64,000 nucleotides of DNA, taken from positions 62,001 to 126,000 of the forward strand of contig NZ_JAHSTU010000008.1 in the NCBI RefSeq assembly GCF_019145495.1. The letters are read 5' to 3'. Within the stretch, counting starts at the first letter, position 1; every line of letters begins with the position of its first letter. The DNA is from Pseudomonas azerbaijanoccidentalis. Its GTDB lineage: Bacteria > Pseudomonadota > Gammaproteobacteria > Pseudomonadales > Pseudomonadaceae. Position numbers and translations under genes: made by a program. Below the pieces are notes generated by a model that saw only the letters and a list, made by a program, of their open reading frames with translations, was not told the DNA's origin and searched no databases. Of this stretch, positions 17,188 to 25,712 are shown piece after piece.

Positions 17188-18727
17188 TCAATTGATCCGC
17201 CCGGTCGGGGAACCGACGCGGCGGGACTGGATTGCGGTGATGAGTGTGATGCTCGGCGCCTTTATGGCGGTGCTGGATATCCAGATCACCAACTCGTCGC
17301 TCAAGGATATTCAGGGCGCGCTGTCGGCAACGCTGGAAGAAGGTTCATGGATTTCCACCTCGTACCTGGTGGCGGAAATCATCATGATCCCGCTGACCGC
17401 GTGGCTGGTTCAGTTGCTGTCGGCGCGACGGCTGGCGGTGTGGGTGTCCCTTGGCTTCCTGGTCGCGTCCTTGCTGTGCTCCATGGCCTGGAGCCTGGAA
17501 AGCATGATCGTCTTTCGCGCCTTGCAGGGCTTTACCGGCGGCGCGCTGATTCCGCTGGCATTCACCCTCACGCTGATCAAACTCCCGGAACATCACCGCG
17601 CCAAAGGCATGGCGATGTTCGCCATGACGGCCACCTTCGCGCCCTCCATCGGCCCGACTTTGGGCGGCTGGCTGACTGAGAACTGGGGCTGGGAATACAT
17701 CTTCTACATCAACATTCCACCCGGCCTGATCATGATTGCCGGCCTGATGTACGGCCTGGAGAAGAAAGAAGCGCACTGGGAATTGCTGAAAAGCACCGAC
17801 TACGCCGGCATCGTCACCCTTGGCGTCGGCCTCGGTTGCTTGCAGGTGTTTCTGGAGGAAGGCCATCGCAAGGACTGGCTGGAATCGAGCCTGATCGTGA
17901 CGCTCGGCAGCATTGCGCTGATCAGCCTGATCACCTTCGTGATCGTGCAATTTTCCAAGCCCAATCCGCTGATCAACCTCGGCATCCTCGGTAATCGCAA
18001 CTTCGGTCTATCGAGCATTTCCAGTATCGGCATGGGGGTCGGCTTGTATGGTTCTATCTATCTGCTGCCGCTGTACCTGGCGCAGATCCAGAACTACAAC
18101 GCCCTGCAGATCGGTGAGGTGATCATGTGGATGGGCGTGCCGCAGCTGTTTCTGATTCCGCTGGTGCCGAAACTGATGAAGTACGTGTCGCCGAAATGGC
18201 TGTGCACGCTGGGCTTTGGATTGTTCGGGCTGGCGAGTTTTTCTTCGGGTGTGTTGAACCCGGATTTTGCCGGGCCGCAGTTCAATCAGATCCAGATCAT
18301 CCGCGCGCTGGGCCAGCCGCTGATCATGGTCACCATTTCGTTGATCGCCACGGCGTACATCCTGCCGCAGGACGCGGGTTCGGCGTCGAGCCTGTTCAAC
18401 ATCCTGCGCAACCTCGGCGGCGCCATCGGCATCGCCCTCCTCGCCACGCTGCTGGACGCGCGAACCAAGACCTATTTTGATTACTTGCGCGAATCCATCG
18501 TGCCGAGCAACCCGCAGGTGGCCGAGCGCCTTGCATCACTGACGGATCGGTTGGGCAACGAAAACGCGGCACTGGGCAAGCTCAGTGAGATCGCGCATCA
18601 GCAGGCGTCGATCATGGCTTACAACGATGCGTTTCACTTTGTCGGGATTGCGCTGGGGATCAGCATGCTGGCGGTGTTGTTGACCAAGAAACTGCCGGAG
18701 GGGCTCAAGGCCGGGGAAGCACATTAA
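17177..18727 (+). CDS. MFS transporter, DHA2 family (EmrB/QacA type)
   Basis: 516 residues and about 14 hydrophobic segments, the number expected for drug:H+ antiporter family 2. The motif-C-like stretch APSIGPTLGGWLTENWGWE, followed by the helix FYINIPPGL, is characteristic of EmrB. It works with the adaptor gene at 16099, whose end it overlaps by 11 bases. The likely role is efflux of hydrophobic toxins or fatty acids; the substrate is not predictable. A REP doublet lies in the convergent gap to uvrB. Confidence 0.92.
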   Translation: MAGDQLIRPVGEPTRRDWIAVMSVMLGAFMAVLDIQITNSSLKDIQGALSATLEEGSWISTSYLVAEIIMIPLTAWLVQLLSARRLAVWVSLGFLVASLLCSMAWSLESMIVFRALQGFTGGALIPLAFTLTLIKLPEHHRAKGMAMFAMTATFAPSIGPTLGGWLTENWGWEYIFYINIPPGLIMIAGLMYGLEKKEAHWELLKSTDYAGIVTLGVGLGCLQVFLEEGHRKDWLESSLIVTLGSIALISLITFVIVQFSKPNPLINLGILGNRNFGLSSISSIGMGVGLYGSIYLLPLYLAQIQNYNALQIGEVIMWMGVPQLFLIPLVPKLMKYVSPKWLCTLGFGLFGLASFSSGVLNPDFAGPQFNQIQIIRALGQPLIMVTISLIATAYILPQDAGSASSLFNILRNLGGAIGIALLATLLDARTKTYFDYLRESIVPSNPQVAERLASLTDRLGNENAALGKLSEIAHQQASIMAYNDAFHFVGIALGISMLAVLLTKKLPEGLKAGEAH

Positions 18728-18733
18728 CCCCCT

Positions 18734-18817
18734 GTAGGAGCTGCCGAAGGCTGCGATCTTTTGAATTTGATTTTTAAAAAACAAGATCAAAAGATCGCAG
18801 CCTTCGGCAGCTCCTAC
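18734..18817. repeat. REP-like inverted repeat doublet, family A copy 4
   Basis: Long inverted arms with the core GTAGGAGCTGCCGAAGGC around an AT-rich centre. It fills the gap between two convergent genes and could terminate both. Confidence 0.88.
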
Positions 18818-18834
18818 AGGGGATTCGTTCGCGG

Positions 18835-20850
18835 TCAGACTGTGATTAATCGCTCGCGCAACTTGCCAATTTCATCGCGCATTTGCGCCGCCGCTTCAAA
18901 CTCGAGATCACGCGCCAACGCGTACATCTTCTCTTCCAGAGCCTTGATGCGTTTGGCGATCTCGCCCGGTGAGCGCAGTTCCGCTTCGTACTTGGCGTTT
19001 TCCTCGGCGGCCTTGGCCATGCCCTTGCGCTTCTTGCTGCGCGAGCCCGGCACGGTGGCGCCTTCCATGATGTCGGCAACGTCCTTGAACACACCTTTCG
19101 GGGTGATGCCGTTGGCCAGGTTGAAGGCAATCTGCTTGTCGCGCCGACGCTCGGTCTCGCCGATCGCCCGTTCCATGGAGCCGGTGATGCGGTCGGCATA
19201 CAGAATCGCCCGGCCATTGAGGTTACGCGCCGCCCGTCCAATGGTCTGGATCAGCGAACGCTCGGAACGCAGGAAGCCCTCCTTGTCGGCATCTAGGATC
19301 GCCACCAGCGACACTTCCGGCATGTCCAGGCCTTCACGCAGCAGGTTGATCCCCACCAGCACATCGAAGGTGCCCAGGCGCAGATCGCGGATGATTTCCA
19401 CCCGTTCCACGGTGTCGATGTCCGAGTGCAGGTAACGCACGCGGACGCCGTGGTCGGCCAGGTAATCGGTCAAATCCTCGGCCATGCGCTTGGTCAGCGT
19501 GGTGACCAGCACCCGCTCTTCCAGAGCAACGCGCTTGGTGATTTCCGACAGCAAGTCGTCGACCTGGGTCAGTGCCGGACGGATCTCGATTTGCGGGTCC
19601 ACCAGCCCGGTCGGGCGCACCACCATGTCAATGACGCGCCCGGCGTGCTCGGCTTCGTAGTTGCCCGGCGTCGCCGAGACGAAAATCGTCTGCGGGCTGA
19701 TGCTTTCCCATTCATCGAAACGCATCGGCCGGTTGTCCAGCGCCGATGGCAGACGGAAGCCGTACTCGACCAGCGTCTCTTTACGCGAACGGTCGCCTTT
19801 ATACATCGCGCCCACCTGCGGCACGCTGACGTGGGATTCGTCGATCACCAACAAGGCATCCGCCGGCAGGTAATCGTAAAGGGTCGGCGGCGGTGCGCCG
19901 GCTTCGCGACCGGACAGGTAGCGTGAGTAGTTTTCGATGCCGTTGCAGTAGCCCAGTTCGAGGATCATCTCCAGATCGAACCGCGTGCGCTGCTCCAGTC
20001 GCTGGGCTTCTACCAGTTTGTTGTTAGAGCGCAGGTATTCCAGACGCTCCTTCAATTCCTCCTTGATCCCTTCCACGGCACCCATCAGGGTTTCCCGGGG
20101 CGTCACGTAGTGGCTCTTCGGGTAGAAAGTGAAGCGCGGCAATTTGCGGATGACTTCGCCGGTGAGCGGATCGAACGCCGACAGGCTTTCCACCTCGTCG
20201 TCGAACAATTCGATGCGGATTGCTTCGAAATCGGATTCCGCCGGGTGGATATCAATCACGTCGCCGCGCACCCGGAAGGTCGCACGGGCAAAATCCATGT
20301 CGTTGCGGGTGTATTGCAGGTCGGCCAAGCGTCGCAGCAACTCGCGTTGATCGAGCCGGTCGCCGCGATCCACGTGCAAAACCATTTTCAGGTAGGTTTC
20401 CGGGCTGCCCAGACCGTAGATGCACGACACGGTGGTGACGATGATCGCGTCTTTGCGCTCCAGCAGCGCTTTGGTCGCCGACAGTCGCATCTGCTCGATG
20501 TGGTCGTTGATCGAGGCATCCTTCTCAATAAAGGTGTCCGAAGACGGCACATAGGCTTCGGGCTGGTAGTAGTCGTAATAGGAAACGAAATACTCCACGG
20601 CGTTGTTCGGGAAGAACGCCTTGAACTCGCCGTACAGCTGCGCCGCCAGGGTCTTGTTCGGCGCCAGCACCAGCGTCGGGCGTTGCACCTGGGCGATCAC
20701 GTTGGCGATGCTGAAGGTCTTGCCCGAGCCGGTTACACCGAGCAACGTCTGGTGCGCCAACCCGGCTTCTATGCCCTCGACCATCAGACGGATGGCTTCC
20801 GGTTGATCGCCGGCGGGCTCAAAGCGGGTGACTAGCTGAAATTCAGACAT
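18835..20850 (-). CDS. uvrB: Excinuclease ABC subunit B
   Basis: 671 residues, full length. UvrB is the damage-verification helicase of nucleotide excision repair. Walker A is GVTGSGKTF (about residues 39-47), the beta-hairpin that probes DNA is SYYDYYQPEAYVPSSDTF, the helicase motif QTIGRAARN is near residue 545, and the C-terminal UVR motif (EEKMYALARDLEFEAAAQMR) that binds UvrC closes the protein. I could not find a LexA box in the 336 bp upstream. Confidence 0.97.
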   Translation of the reverse strand: MSEFQLVTRFEPAGDQPEAIRLMVEGIEAGLAHQTLLGVTGSGKTFSIANVIAQVQRPTLVLAPNKTLAAQLYGEFKAFFPNNAVEYFVSYYDYYQPEAYVPSSDTFIEKDASINDHIEQMRLSATKALLERKDAIIVTTVSCIYGLGSPETYLKMVLHVDRGDRLDQRELLRRLADLQYTRNDMDFARATFRVRGDVIDIHPAESDFEAIRIELFDDEVESLSAFDPLTGEVIRKLPRFTFYPKSHYVTPRETLMGAVEGIKEELKERLEYLRSNNKLVEAQRLEQRTRFDLEMILELGYCNGIENYSRYLSGREAGAPPPTLYDYLPADALLVIDESHVSVPQVGAMYKGDRSRKETLVEYGFRLPSALDNRPMRFDEWESISPQTIFVSATPGNYEAEHAGRVIDMVVRPTGLVDPQIEIRPALTQVDDLLSEITKRVALEERVLVTTLTKRMAEDLTDYLADHGVRVRYLHSDIDTVERVEIIRDLRLGTFDVLVGINLLREGLDMPEVSLVAILDADKEGFLRSERSLIQTIGRAARNLNGRAILYADRITGSMERAIGETERRRDKQIAFNLANGITPKGVFKDVADIMEGATVPGSRSKKRKGMAKAAEENAKYEAELRSPGEIAKRIKALEEKMYALARDLEFEAAAQMRDEIGKLRERLITV

Positions 20851-21186
20851 GTAAAACCTCTGGGATCACTCTTGCCGGCAAAACCGGCATGAACGAGAAA
20901 GACCGCAAACGACCGATGTCGCCCGAGGAAAAAACTGGATTGCACTCAATGTGGAGCCGATTGCCATCGCTTTCAAGGCAAACGTCCTACAACGCATAAA
21001 GCCTTTGACGACATCAATCGACTAACGGTCGAAAAATAATCGGAAAAACTTACCGTAAAAGCCGATTCGTCTGTCGCCATGTGTCGCAGATGGCCTCTAT
21101 ACTAGCTCCCCGTTTGTGCACCGCTCTAGTGCATTCGGCTGGAGCGCGACACGTCCCTCCATTCTCCATTCAGAGCCGCCGCAAAA
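20851..21186. other. Divergent intergenic region uvrB / aminotransferase
   Basis: 336 bp without a credible gene. A small GCCGG/CCGGC hairpin (20874-20887) lies in the uvrB leader. No LexA, sigma-54 or riboswitch motif was recognised. The aminotransferase start lacks a strong Shine-Dalgarno sequence. Confidence 0.5.
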
Positions 21187-22383
21187 ATGAGCCTGTTCTC
21201 CGCTGTCGAAATGGCACCACGCGATCCAATCCTGGGCCTCAACGAAGCATTCAACGCCGATACCCGTACCAATAAGGTCAATCTGGGGGTCGGTGTTTAT
21301 TGCAACGAGGAGGGGCGAATTCCACTCCTGCGCGCCGTTGTCGAAGCCGAAACCATTCGCGTCGCTCAACACGCTTCCCGTGGCTACCTGCCAATCGATG
21401 GCATCGCTGCCTACGATCAGGCCGTGCAAAAACTGCTGTTCGGCAATGATTCGCCGCTGATCGCTTCCGGTCGCGTCCTCACCACCCAGGCTGTTGGTGG
21501 TACCGGCGCACTGAAAATCGGTGCCGACTTCCTCAAGCAATTGCTGCCGAACGCCGTCGTGGCGATCAGCGATCCGAGCTGGGAAAACCACCGCGCACTG
21601 TTCGAAACCGCTGGTTTCCCGGTGCAGAACTACCGCTACTACGACGCCGCGACCCACGACGTAAACCGTGCTGGCTTGCTGGAAGACCTGAACGCCCTGC
21701 CAAACGGCTCGATCGTTGTGCTGCACGCGTGCTGCCACAACCCGACTGGTGTGGATCTGAGCCCGGCGGACTGGAACAACGTCCTGGAAGTGGTCAAAGC
21801 CAAAGGCCATGTGCCGTTCCTCGACATGGCCTATCAAGGTTTCGGCGACGGCATCGACGAAGACGCCGCTGCTGTGCGCCTGTTCGCTGAATCGGGCCTG
21901 ACCTTCTTCGTGTCCAGCTCGTTCTCCAAGTCGTTCTCGCTGTACGGCGAGCGTGTGGGTGCCCTGTCGATCGTCAGCGAATCGAAAGAAGAAAGCGCAC
22001 GCGTGCTGTCGCAAGTCAAACGCGTGATCCGCACCAACTACTCCAACCCGCCGACCCACGGTGCAAGCATCGTCGCCGCTGTGCTGAACAGCCCGGAACT
22101 GCGCGCCCAGTGGGAAGCCGAACTGGCCGAAATGCGCCTGCGCATTCGCGGCATGCGCACCCAGATGGTCGAGACCCTGGCGAAAAACGCTCCGCAGCGT
22201 GATTTCAGCTTCGTCGGCCGTCAGCGTGGTATGTTCTCTTACTCCGGCCTGAGCGTTGAGCAGGTTCACCGTCTGCGCAACGAATTCGGCATTTACGCGC
22301 TGGACACCGGTCGTATCTGCGTGGCTGCGCTGAACCAGAGCAACATCAAGGCCGTTACGGATGCGATTGTTCAGGTGATCTGA
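21187..22383 (+). CDS. Aromatic/aspartate aminotransferase (class I, PLP)
   Basis: 398 residues of the bacterial aspartate/tyrosine aminotransferase subgroup (AspC/TyrB). The PLP lysine lies in SSSFSKSFSLYGERVG, the Asn of HNPTGVDLS contacts the cofactor, and PHGASI-like and ALDTGRICVAAL motifs close the active site. It moves amino groups between aromatic amino acids or aspartate and 2-oxoglutarate. A strong terminator follows, so it is monocistronic. The exact substrate preference is not decidable from sequence. Confidence 0.9.
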   Translation: MSLFSAVEMAPRDPILGLNEAFNADTRTNKVNLGVGVYCNEEGRIPLLRAVVEAETIRVAQHASRGYLPIDGIAAYDQAVQKLLFGNDSPLIASGRVLTTQAVGGTGALKIGADFLKQLLPNAVVAISDPSWENHRALFETAGFPVQNYRYYDAATHDVNRAGLLEDLNALPNGSIVVLHACCHNPTGVDLSPADWNNVLEVVKAKGHVPFLDMAYQGFGDGIDEDAAAVRLFAESGLTFFVSSSFSKSFSLYGERVGALSIVSESKEESARVLSQVKRVIRTNYSNPPTHGASIVAAVLNSPELRAQWEAELAEMRLRIRGMRTQMVETLAKNAPQRDFSFVGRQRGMFSYSGLSVEQVHRLRNEFGIYALDTGRICVAALNQSNIKAVTDAIVQVI

Positions 22384-22400
22384 AGCGCTCCGTGATACGA

Positions 22401-22433
22401 AAAACGGGAAGCCATTGGGCTTCCCGTTTTTTA
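22401..22433 (+). terminator. Intrinsic terminator of the aminotransferase gene
   Basis: The stem CGGGAAGCC/GGCTTCCCG (22405-22426) with a 4-base loop is followed by six T. An A run precedes the stem, so it could also work on the other strand. Confidence 0.9.
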
Positions 22434-22493
22434 TTTGTCACAGATAAATCTCAAAGCCGAAGCTCAGCCCTCTAAACTGCACACAAATCAAAA

Positions 22494-22584
22494 TGTGGGA
22501 GCGAGCCTGCTCGCGATAGCAATCTATCAGCCACCGTTTGTGGTGAATGTGCGGCAGCCATCGCGAGCAGGCCCGCTCCTACAG
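22494..22584. repeat. REP-like inverted repeat doublet, GCGAGC family
   Basis: The left arm TGTGGGAGCGAGCCTGCTCG starts at 22494, and a partly diverged inverted arm ending GCTCCTACAGG closes the element at 22584. It sits in the leader of the small gene at 22621. Confidence 0.75.
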
Positions 22585-22620
22585 GTATTGTGTAGCCCCT
22601 GGAATTCCACGAGAACCCAC

Positions 22621-22830
22621 ATGAAAAACGACAACCTTCGCGCTGATCGCGATGACCTGGATGAGCTGGATCGCTTCGTCCCCCGCGTCCCGGCCAAACG
22701 TGGCAACAACCTGGTGATGCAAGTCGCTGCTGGTGTGTTCCTCGGCGGCCTGGCCCTGTGGCTGGTGCAACTGGGCGCCACGGCGCTCTATGCCAAACTG
22801 ATGATGGGCACGATCACCTTCGGCGGTTAA
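22621..22830 (+). CDS. Small hydrophobic-tail protein of unknown function
   Basis: 69 residues. A charged N-terminal half (MKNDNLRADRDDLDELDRFV) is followed by a short basic patch and one membrane helix (VAAGVFLGGLALWLVQLGAT). It may be a tail-anchored inner-membrane protein. I do not recognise a named family, though its composition and helix look genuine and the ATG is well placed. It converges with the minus-strand gene ending at 22827, overlapping it by 4 bases. Confidence 0.65.
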   Translation: MKNDNLRADRDDLDELDRFVPRVPAKRGNNLVMQVAAGVFLGGLALWLVQLGATALYAKLMMGTITFGG

Positions 22831-23057
22831 GCCAACTCGGTCGCACGTTGGCTGGCGGCGTCGTCATAGGCGACGTAGAGCGATTCAGCCACCTGGCTCT
22901 TGATCGCCTTGGTGCTTTCCAGGCCCAGGACAAACCCTTCGGCCTTGCCACCGGCGCGATTCAACTCATCAGCGCTGCTGGCCTGGGTGATCGCGTCGAA
23001 GAGTTTTTCGGCGTGGGGGCCGACACCTTTGGGCAGGCTGATCTGTGCGATGCTCAT
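22827..23057 (-). CDS. Hypothetical 76-residue protein
   Basis: It begins MSIAQISLPKGVGPHAEKLF, is predicted soluble and mostly helical, and shows no recognised motif. The same frame is open to 23243, but the upstream 62 residues are arginine-rich and unlike a natural N-terminus, so ATG 23057 with the purine-rich GAGGTGC upstream is preferred. A possible 48-codon gene overlaps its start (23054-23200). Confidence 0.6.
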   Translation of the reverse strand: MSIAQISLPKGVGPHAEKLFDAITQASSADELNRAGGKAEGFVLGLESTKAIKSQVAESLYVAYDDAASQRATELA

Positions 23058-23200
23058 GCGAGCACCTCTGTGTTTTCGGACGTTTTGCGGGTCAAGCGAG
23101 ACATGGCGCGTACCTTTTCGGCGAATGGCCGGTAGCGCGTGTAACCACTTCCGGGCAGCCATGGTAGACCTCGCCGGCGATTCTGGTAACCGCCAATCAA
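23054..23200 (-). CDS. Candidate 48-residue peptide with TTG start
   Basis: The frame starts at TTG 23200, preceded by GGACGGTGG, and reads IGGYQNRRRGLPWLPGSGYT before ending VLA-stop. Its TGA overlaps the ATG of the next gene as ATGA, a normal arrangement for coupled genes. The peptide is basic and Gly/Pro-rich. With no ATG and a short length the call is weak; the competing frame in the same stretch belongs to the extended form of the downstream gene. Confidence 0.25.
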   Translation of the reverse strand: MIGGYQNRRRGLPWLPGSGYTRYRPFAEKVRAMSRLTRKTSENTEVLA

Positions 23201-23287
23201 CGATAAACCACCGTCCGTCCCGAGGAATCTGCAGAGTTGCCATCAGGTGCTTGACTTCTCTTTTTGAATCAGTAACATAGGCGCCAT

Positions 23288-23363
<76 letters not shown>

Positions 23364-23391
23364 GACACGGTTCGGAGATCAAAATCTCCGG

Positions 23392-23426
23392 CCAAAAAAA
23401 AACCCGCCTTATGGCGGGTTTTTTTG
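23392..23426. terminator. Terminator after tRNA-Asn
   Basis: The stem AACCCGCC/GGCGGGTT (23401-23420) is flanked by nine A on the left and T residues on the right, so it can serve both the tRNA and the convergent AraC-type gene. A smaller CGGAGAT/ATCTCCG hairpin lies at 23374-23391. Confidence 0.85.
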
Positions 23427-23442
23427 TGCTCGCGATTCCGGC

Positions 23443-24438
23443 TCATGCCTGAGACTTCATCGTCTGCCTGGGCAACTCTCCAAACCGCTGCCGATAGTAA
23501 TTGGCAAATCGCCCCACGTGCCCAAACCCGAATTCCAGCGCCACCTCCGTCACACTCGCTTGCGGTCGCGCCAGCAAGTATTCCCGCGCGGCCTCAAGCC
23601 GTAATCCGCGCAAACGGTCCATCGGGCTTTGCCCGTATTCGCGCTGGCATAAGGTGTTCAGACTGCGAATGCTCACCCCGGCGGCAACCGCCAGTTCAGC
23701 CAGGCTGATGCCCTGCGCAAGGTGTTCGCGCATGCAGCTGTCGATTTTTTGCAACTGGCGGGTGGGCTGACGCGGCGAAGGCGAGTCTTGCTGCGCAACG
23801 CCACAATGGCTGAGCAGAAACAGCGGCAGGCTTTGCTCCAGATGCTGTAGCCAGCGCGAAGGCGTTGCGCTCGCCTCGCCCTCGGGCAAGTGCTCCAGCA
23901 ACTCGCTGACCAGACGAAACCAGCGCATCGCCAGTGGCCGTTGCAGGCGGCTGACCGGCGCCAAGGTGAAGCCTGACGGCAAGTCATCGGCCAACGCTTG
24001 CTGGCTCGCCTCGATCAGTGCCCGTGGCAGCTTGAGGATCAGTTGCTCGCACCCCTCCTCCCACACCACTCGCGCGTGTTCACGCGGGGACAGGATCGCC
24101 ACTTCTCCGGGGCTGACGCCATAGCCCATGCCATCGGACTCAAGGGTGGCATTGCCGCGCAACGGCATCTGCACCAGCACGAAATCCTCGAAAGGCTGCG
24201 GGCGGATTTCTACTTGGCCACCGTAGCGCAGCGCATACAGTTCGCAGCTGGCCACCTGGCCGCGATAGAACGCCGTGTCGACGCCGCCCCGAGGCCAATC
24301 CAACTCATGCTCCACCAGCGCTTGTCCCATCAAGCGCTGGGTTTCCTGCGCCGAGCGGCTGGTGAAAACCGGCTCGCGGCACATCAACGACAAATTCAGG
24401 CCCACACTGTTAGCGGTGGCGGCTTGCAAGGTCGTCAT
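23443..24438 (-). CDS. AraC/XylS-family transcriptional regulator
   Basis: 331 residues. The N-terminal AraC-ligand-type domain (VQMPLRGNATLESDGMGYGV, about residues 100-120) is followed by a C-terminal double helix-turn-helix (residues about 225-325), with ISLAELAVAAGVSIRSLNTL and the second recognition region EFGFGHVGRFANYYRQRFG. ATG 24438 follows the stop of the AntR-like gene by a single base, so the two regulators are co-transcribed. Since two oxygenase modules lie nearby, this one may control the second module, but that is inference. An upstream extension to 24525 is less likely. Confidence 0.85.
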   Translation of the reverse strand: MTTLQAATANSVGLNLSLMCREPVFTSRSAQETQRLMGQALVEHELDWPRGGVDTAFYRGQVASCELYALRYGGQVEIRPQPFEDFVLVQMPLRGNATLESDGMGYGVSPGEVAILSPREHARVVWEEGCEQLILKLPRALIEASQQALADDLPSGFTLAPVSRLQRPLAMRWFRLVSELLEHLPEGEASATPSRWLQHLEQSLPLFLLSHCGVAQQDSPSPRQPTRQLQKIDSCMREHLAQGISLAELAVAAGVSIRSLNTLCQREYGQSPMDRLRGLRLEAAREYLLARPQASVTEVALEFGFGHVGRFANYYRQRFGELPRQTMKSQA

Positions 24439-24439
24439 C

Positions 24440-25453
24440 TCAAAGCGACCGATTGCGACGGGCTTCGCTGCGTTGCAGAGTGGCGCTGGGCGTTTCGTTG
24501 AACAGCTTGCGGTACTCGCTGGCAAACCGGCCCAAGTGCGAGAAGCCCCAGCACATCGCGATCACCGAGATGTTGCGCACCGATGCGTCTTCGAGGATTT
24601 CCTGGCGCACCGCGCCGAGGCGATACTTTTTCAGGTAAGCCATGGGCGAGACGCCGAAGTACTTGCGAAAACCTTCGAACAATTTGAAGCGGGACACCCC
24701 GGCTGCCGCCTCGATGTCTTCCAGATGCATGTCTTCGCGAGCGTTGCTTTCGATGAAGTCCTTGGCGCGCACCAGGTAGTACGGCAACTTGGCGCCCAGT
24801 TGGTCACGCAACTCGGCACTGTAATTGTTGGGCTGGGAAAGGATCAGGCCCTTGATCAACGCGCTTTCGATATCGCGGGTGAAGAACACCTGATTGAACA
24901 GATCCTGGCCGCGCTCCAGCTCATCGATGTAATAACGGGCCAGCCGCCACCAGGAGGCCGAGGCACCGTTGACCGCGTCCATCACTGGCTCGAACTTCAC
25001 CGGCATTTCCAACGGGCGCTGGAGCATGCCTTCCAGGGTTTGGCGCATGGCCATGCGGGTGATCACCACGGAAATCTTGTGGCAGTCACCGGCCATGGTC
25101 AGTGCCTGGGTCTCGTGCGGGGTCACGATCAGGCCCTGGTCCTGGCTGGAGTGCAACCGGCGACCGTCCTTGAGCAATTCCTGTTCGCCGCGAATCGGCA
25201 AGCTCAGGCTGTAGCAATTGAGGTGTTCGGCATCCTCGACGCCAATGGTCACGTCGGTGCCGTATTCCATCCGGCCCAAGGTCGTGGACATGGACTTGAA
25301 CACATTGGCCTTGTGGTGAAACTGAATCCGGTTTGGCTGGCTGGTCTGCAGTTCGTGTGGCCCACAAATACCGGCCATCCAGGCACGGGCACCAGCCAGG
25401 TCGTAGCGATCTATGCGGATATCTCGAAACTGGGCAACGTTTGGTTCGGTCAT
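24440..25453 (-). CDS. antR: AraC/XylS-family activator, AntR-like
   Basis: 337 residues. The C-terminal AraC helix-turn-helix is clear (EDIEAAAGVSRFKLFEGFRK, then GFSHLGRFASEYRKLFNETP), and the N-terminal effector domain resembles AntR/BenR/XylS. AntR activates the anthranilate dioxygenase operon in P. aeruginosa with anthranilate as co-inducer, and antABC lies 1.9 kb away across the porin gene, so the role fits. The start is ATG 25453; the in-frame extension to 25507 is Arg/Cys-rich and unlikely. The name rests on remembered similarity plus context. Confidence 0.75.
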   Translation of the reverse strand: MTEPNVAQFRDIRIDRYDLAGARAWMAGICGPHELQTSQPNRIQFHHKANVFKSMSTTLGRMEYGTDVTIGVEDAEHLNCYSLSLPIRGEQELLKDGRRLHSSQDQGLIVTPHETQALTMAGDCHKISVVITRMAMRQTLEGMLQRPLEMPVKFEPVMDAVNGASASWWRLARYYIDELERGQDLFNQVFFTRDIESALIKGLILSQPNNYSAELRDQLGAKLPYYLVRAKDFIESNAREDMHLEDIEAAAGVSRFKLFEGFRKYFGVSPMAYLKKYRLGAVRQEILEDASVRNISVIAMCWGFSHLGRFASEYRKLFNETPSATLQRSEARRNRSL

Positions 25454-25712
25454 CTCAGTACACCCACGGCAATGGACATCGACACGCTCTTCGGCGCGTA
25501 TTCTCATTACGTTTGCAAGGGCTATGCCCAGCCGCTGCGAACAGGCGATATCCGCATTTTTTGGCTAGTAATCGGAAACTATCTGGATATCGAACGCGCT
25601 GTGCGGCGTTGGCGCGCACAGCAACGGTGCCGGCAAGGGTCAACGCCCTGGGTAATGCGCTACCCAAGGCGTCACTTCAGCGCACAACCGCGTTCGATTT
25701 GGGGGCAGGACG

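Noticed and set aside
20851..21186. LexA box expected upstream of uvrB
   Set aside because: No CTG-N10-CAG pattern with the usual AT-rich centre was seen.
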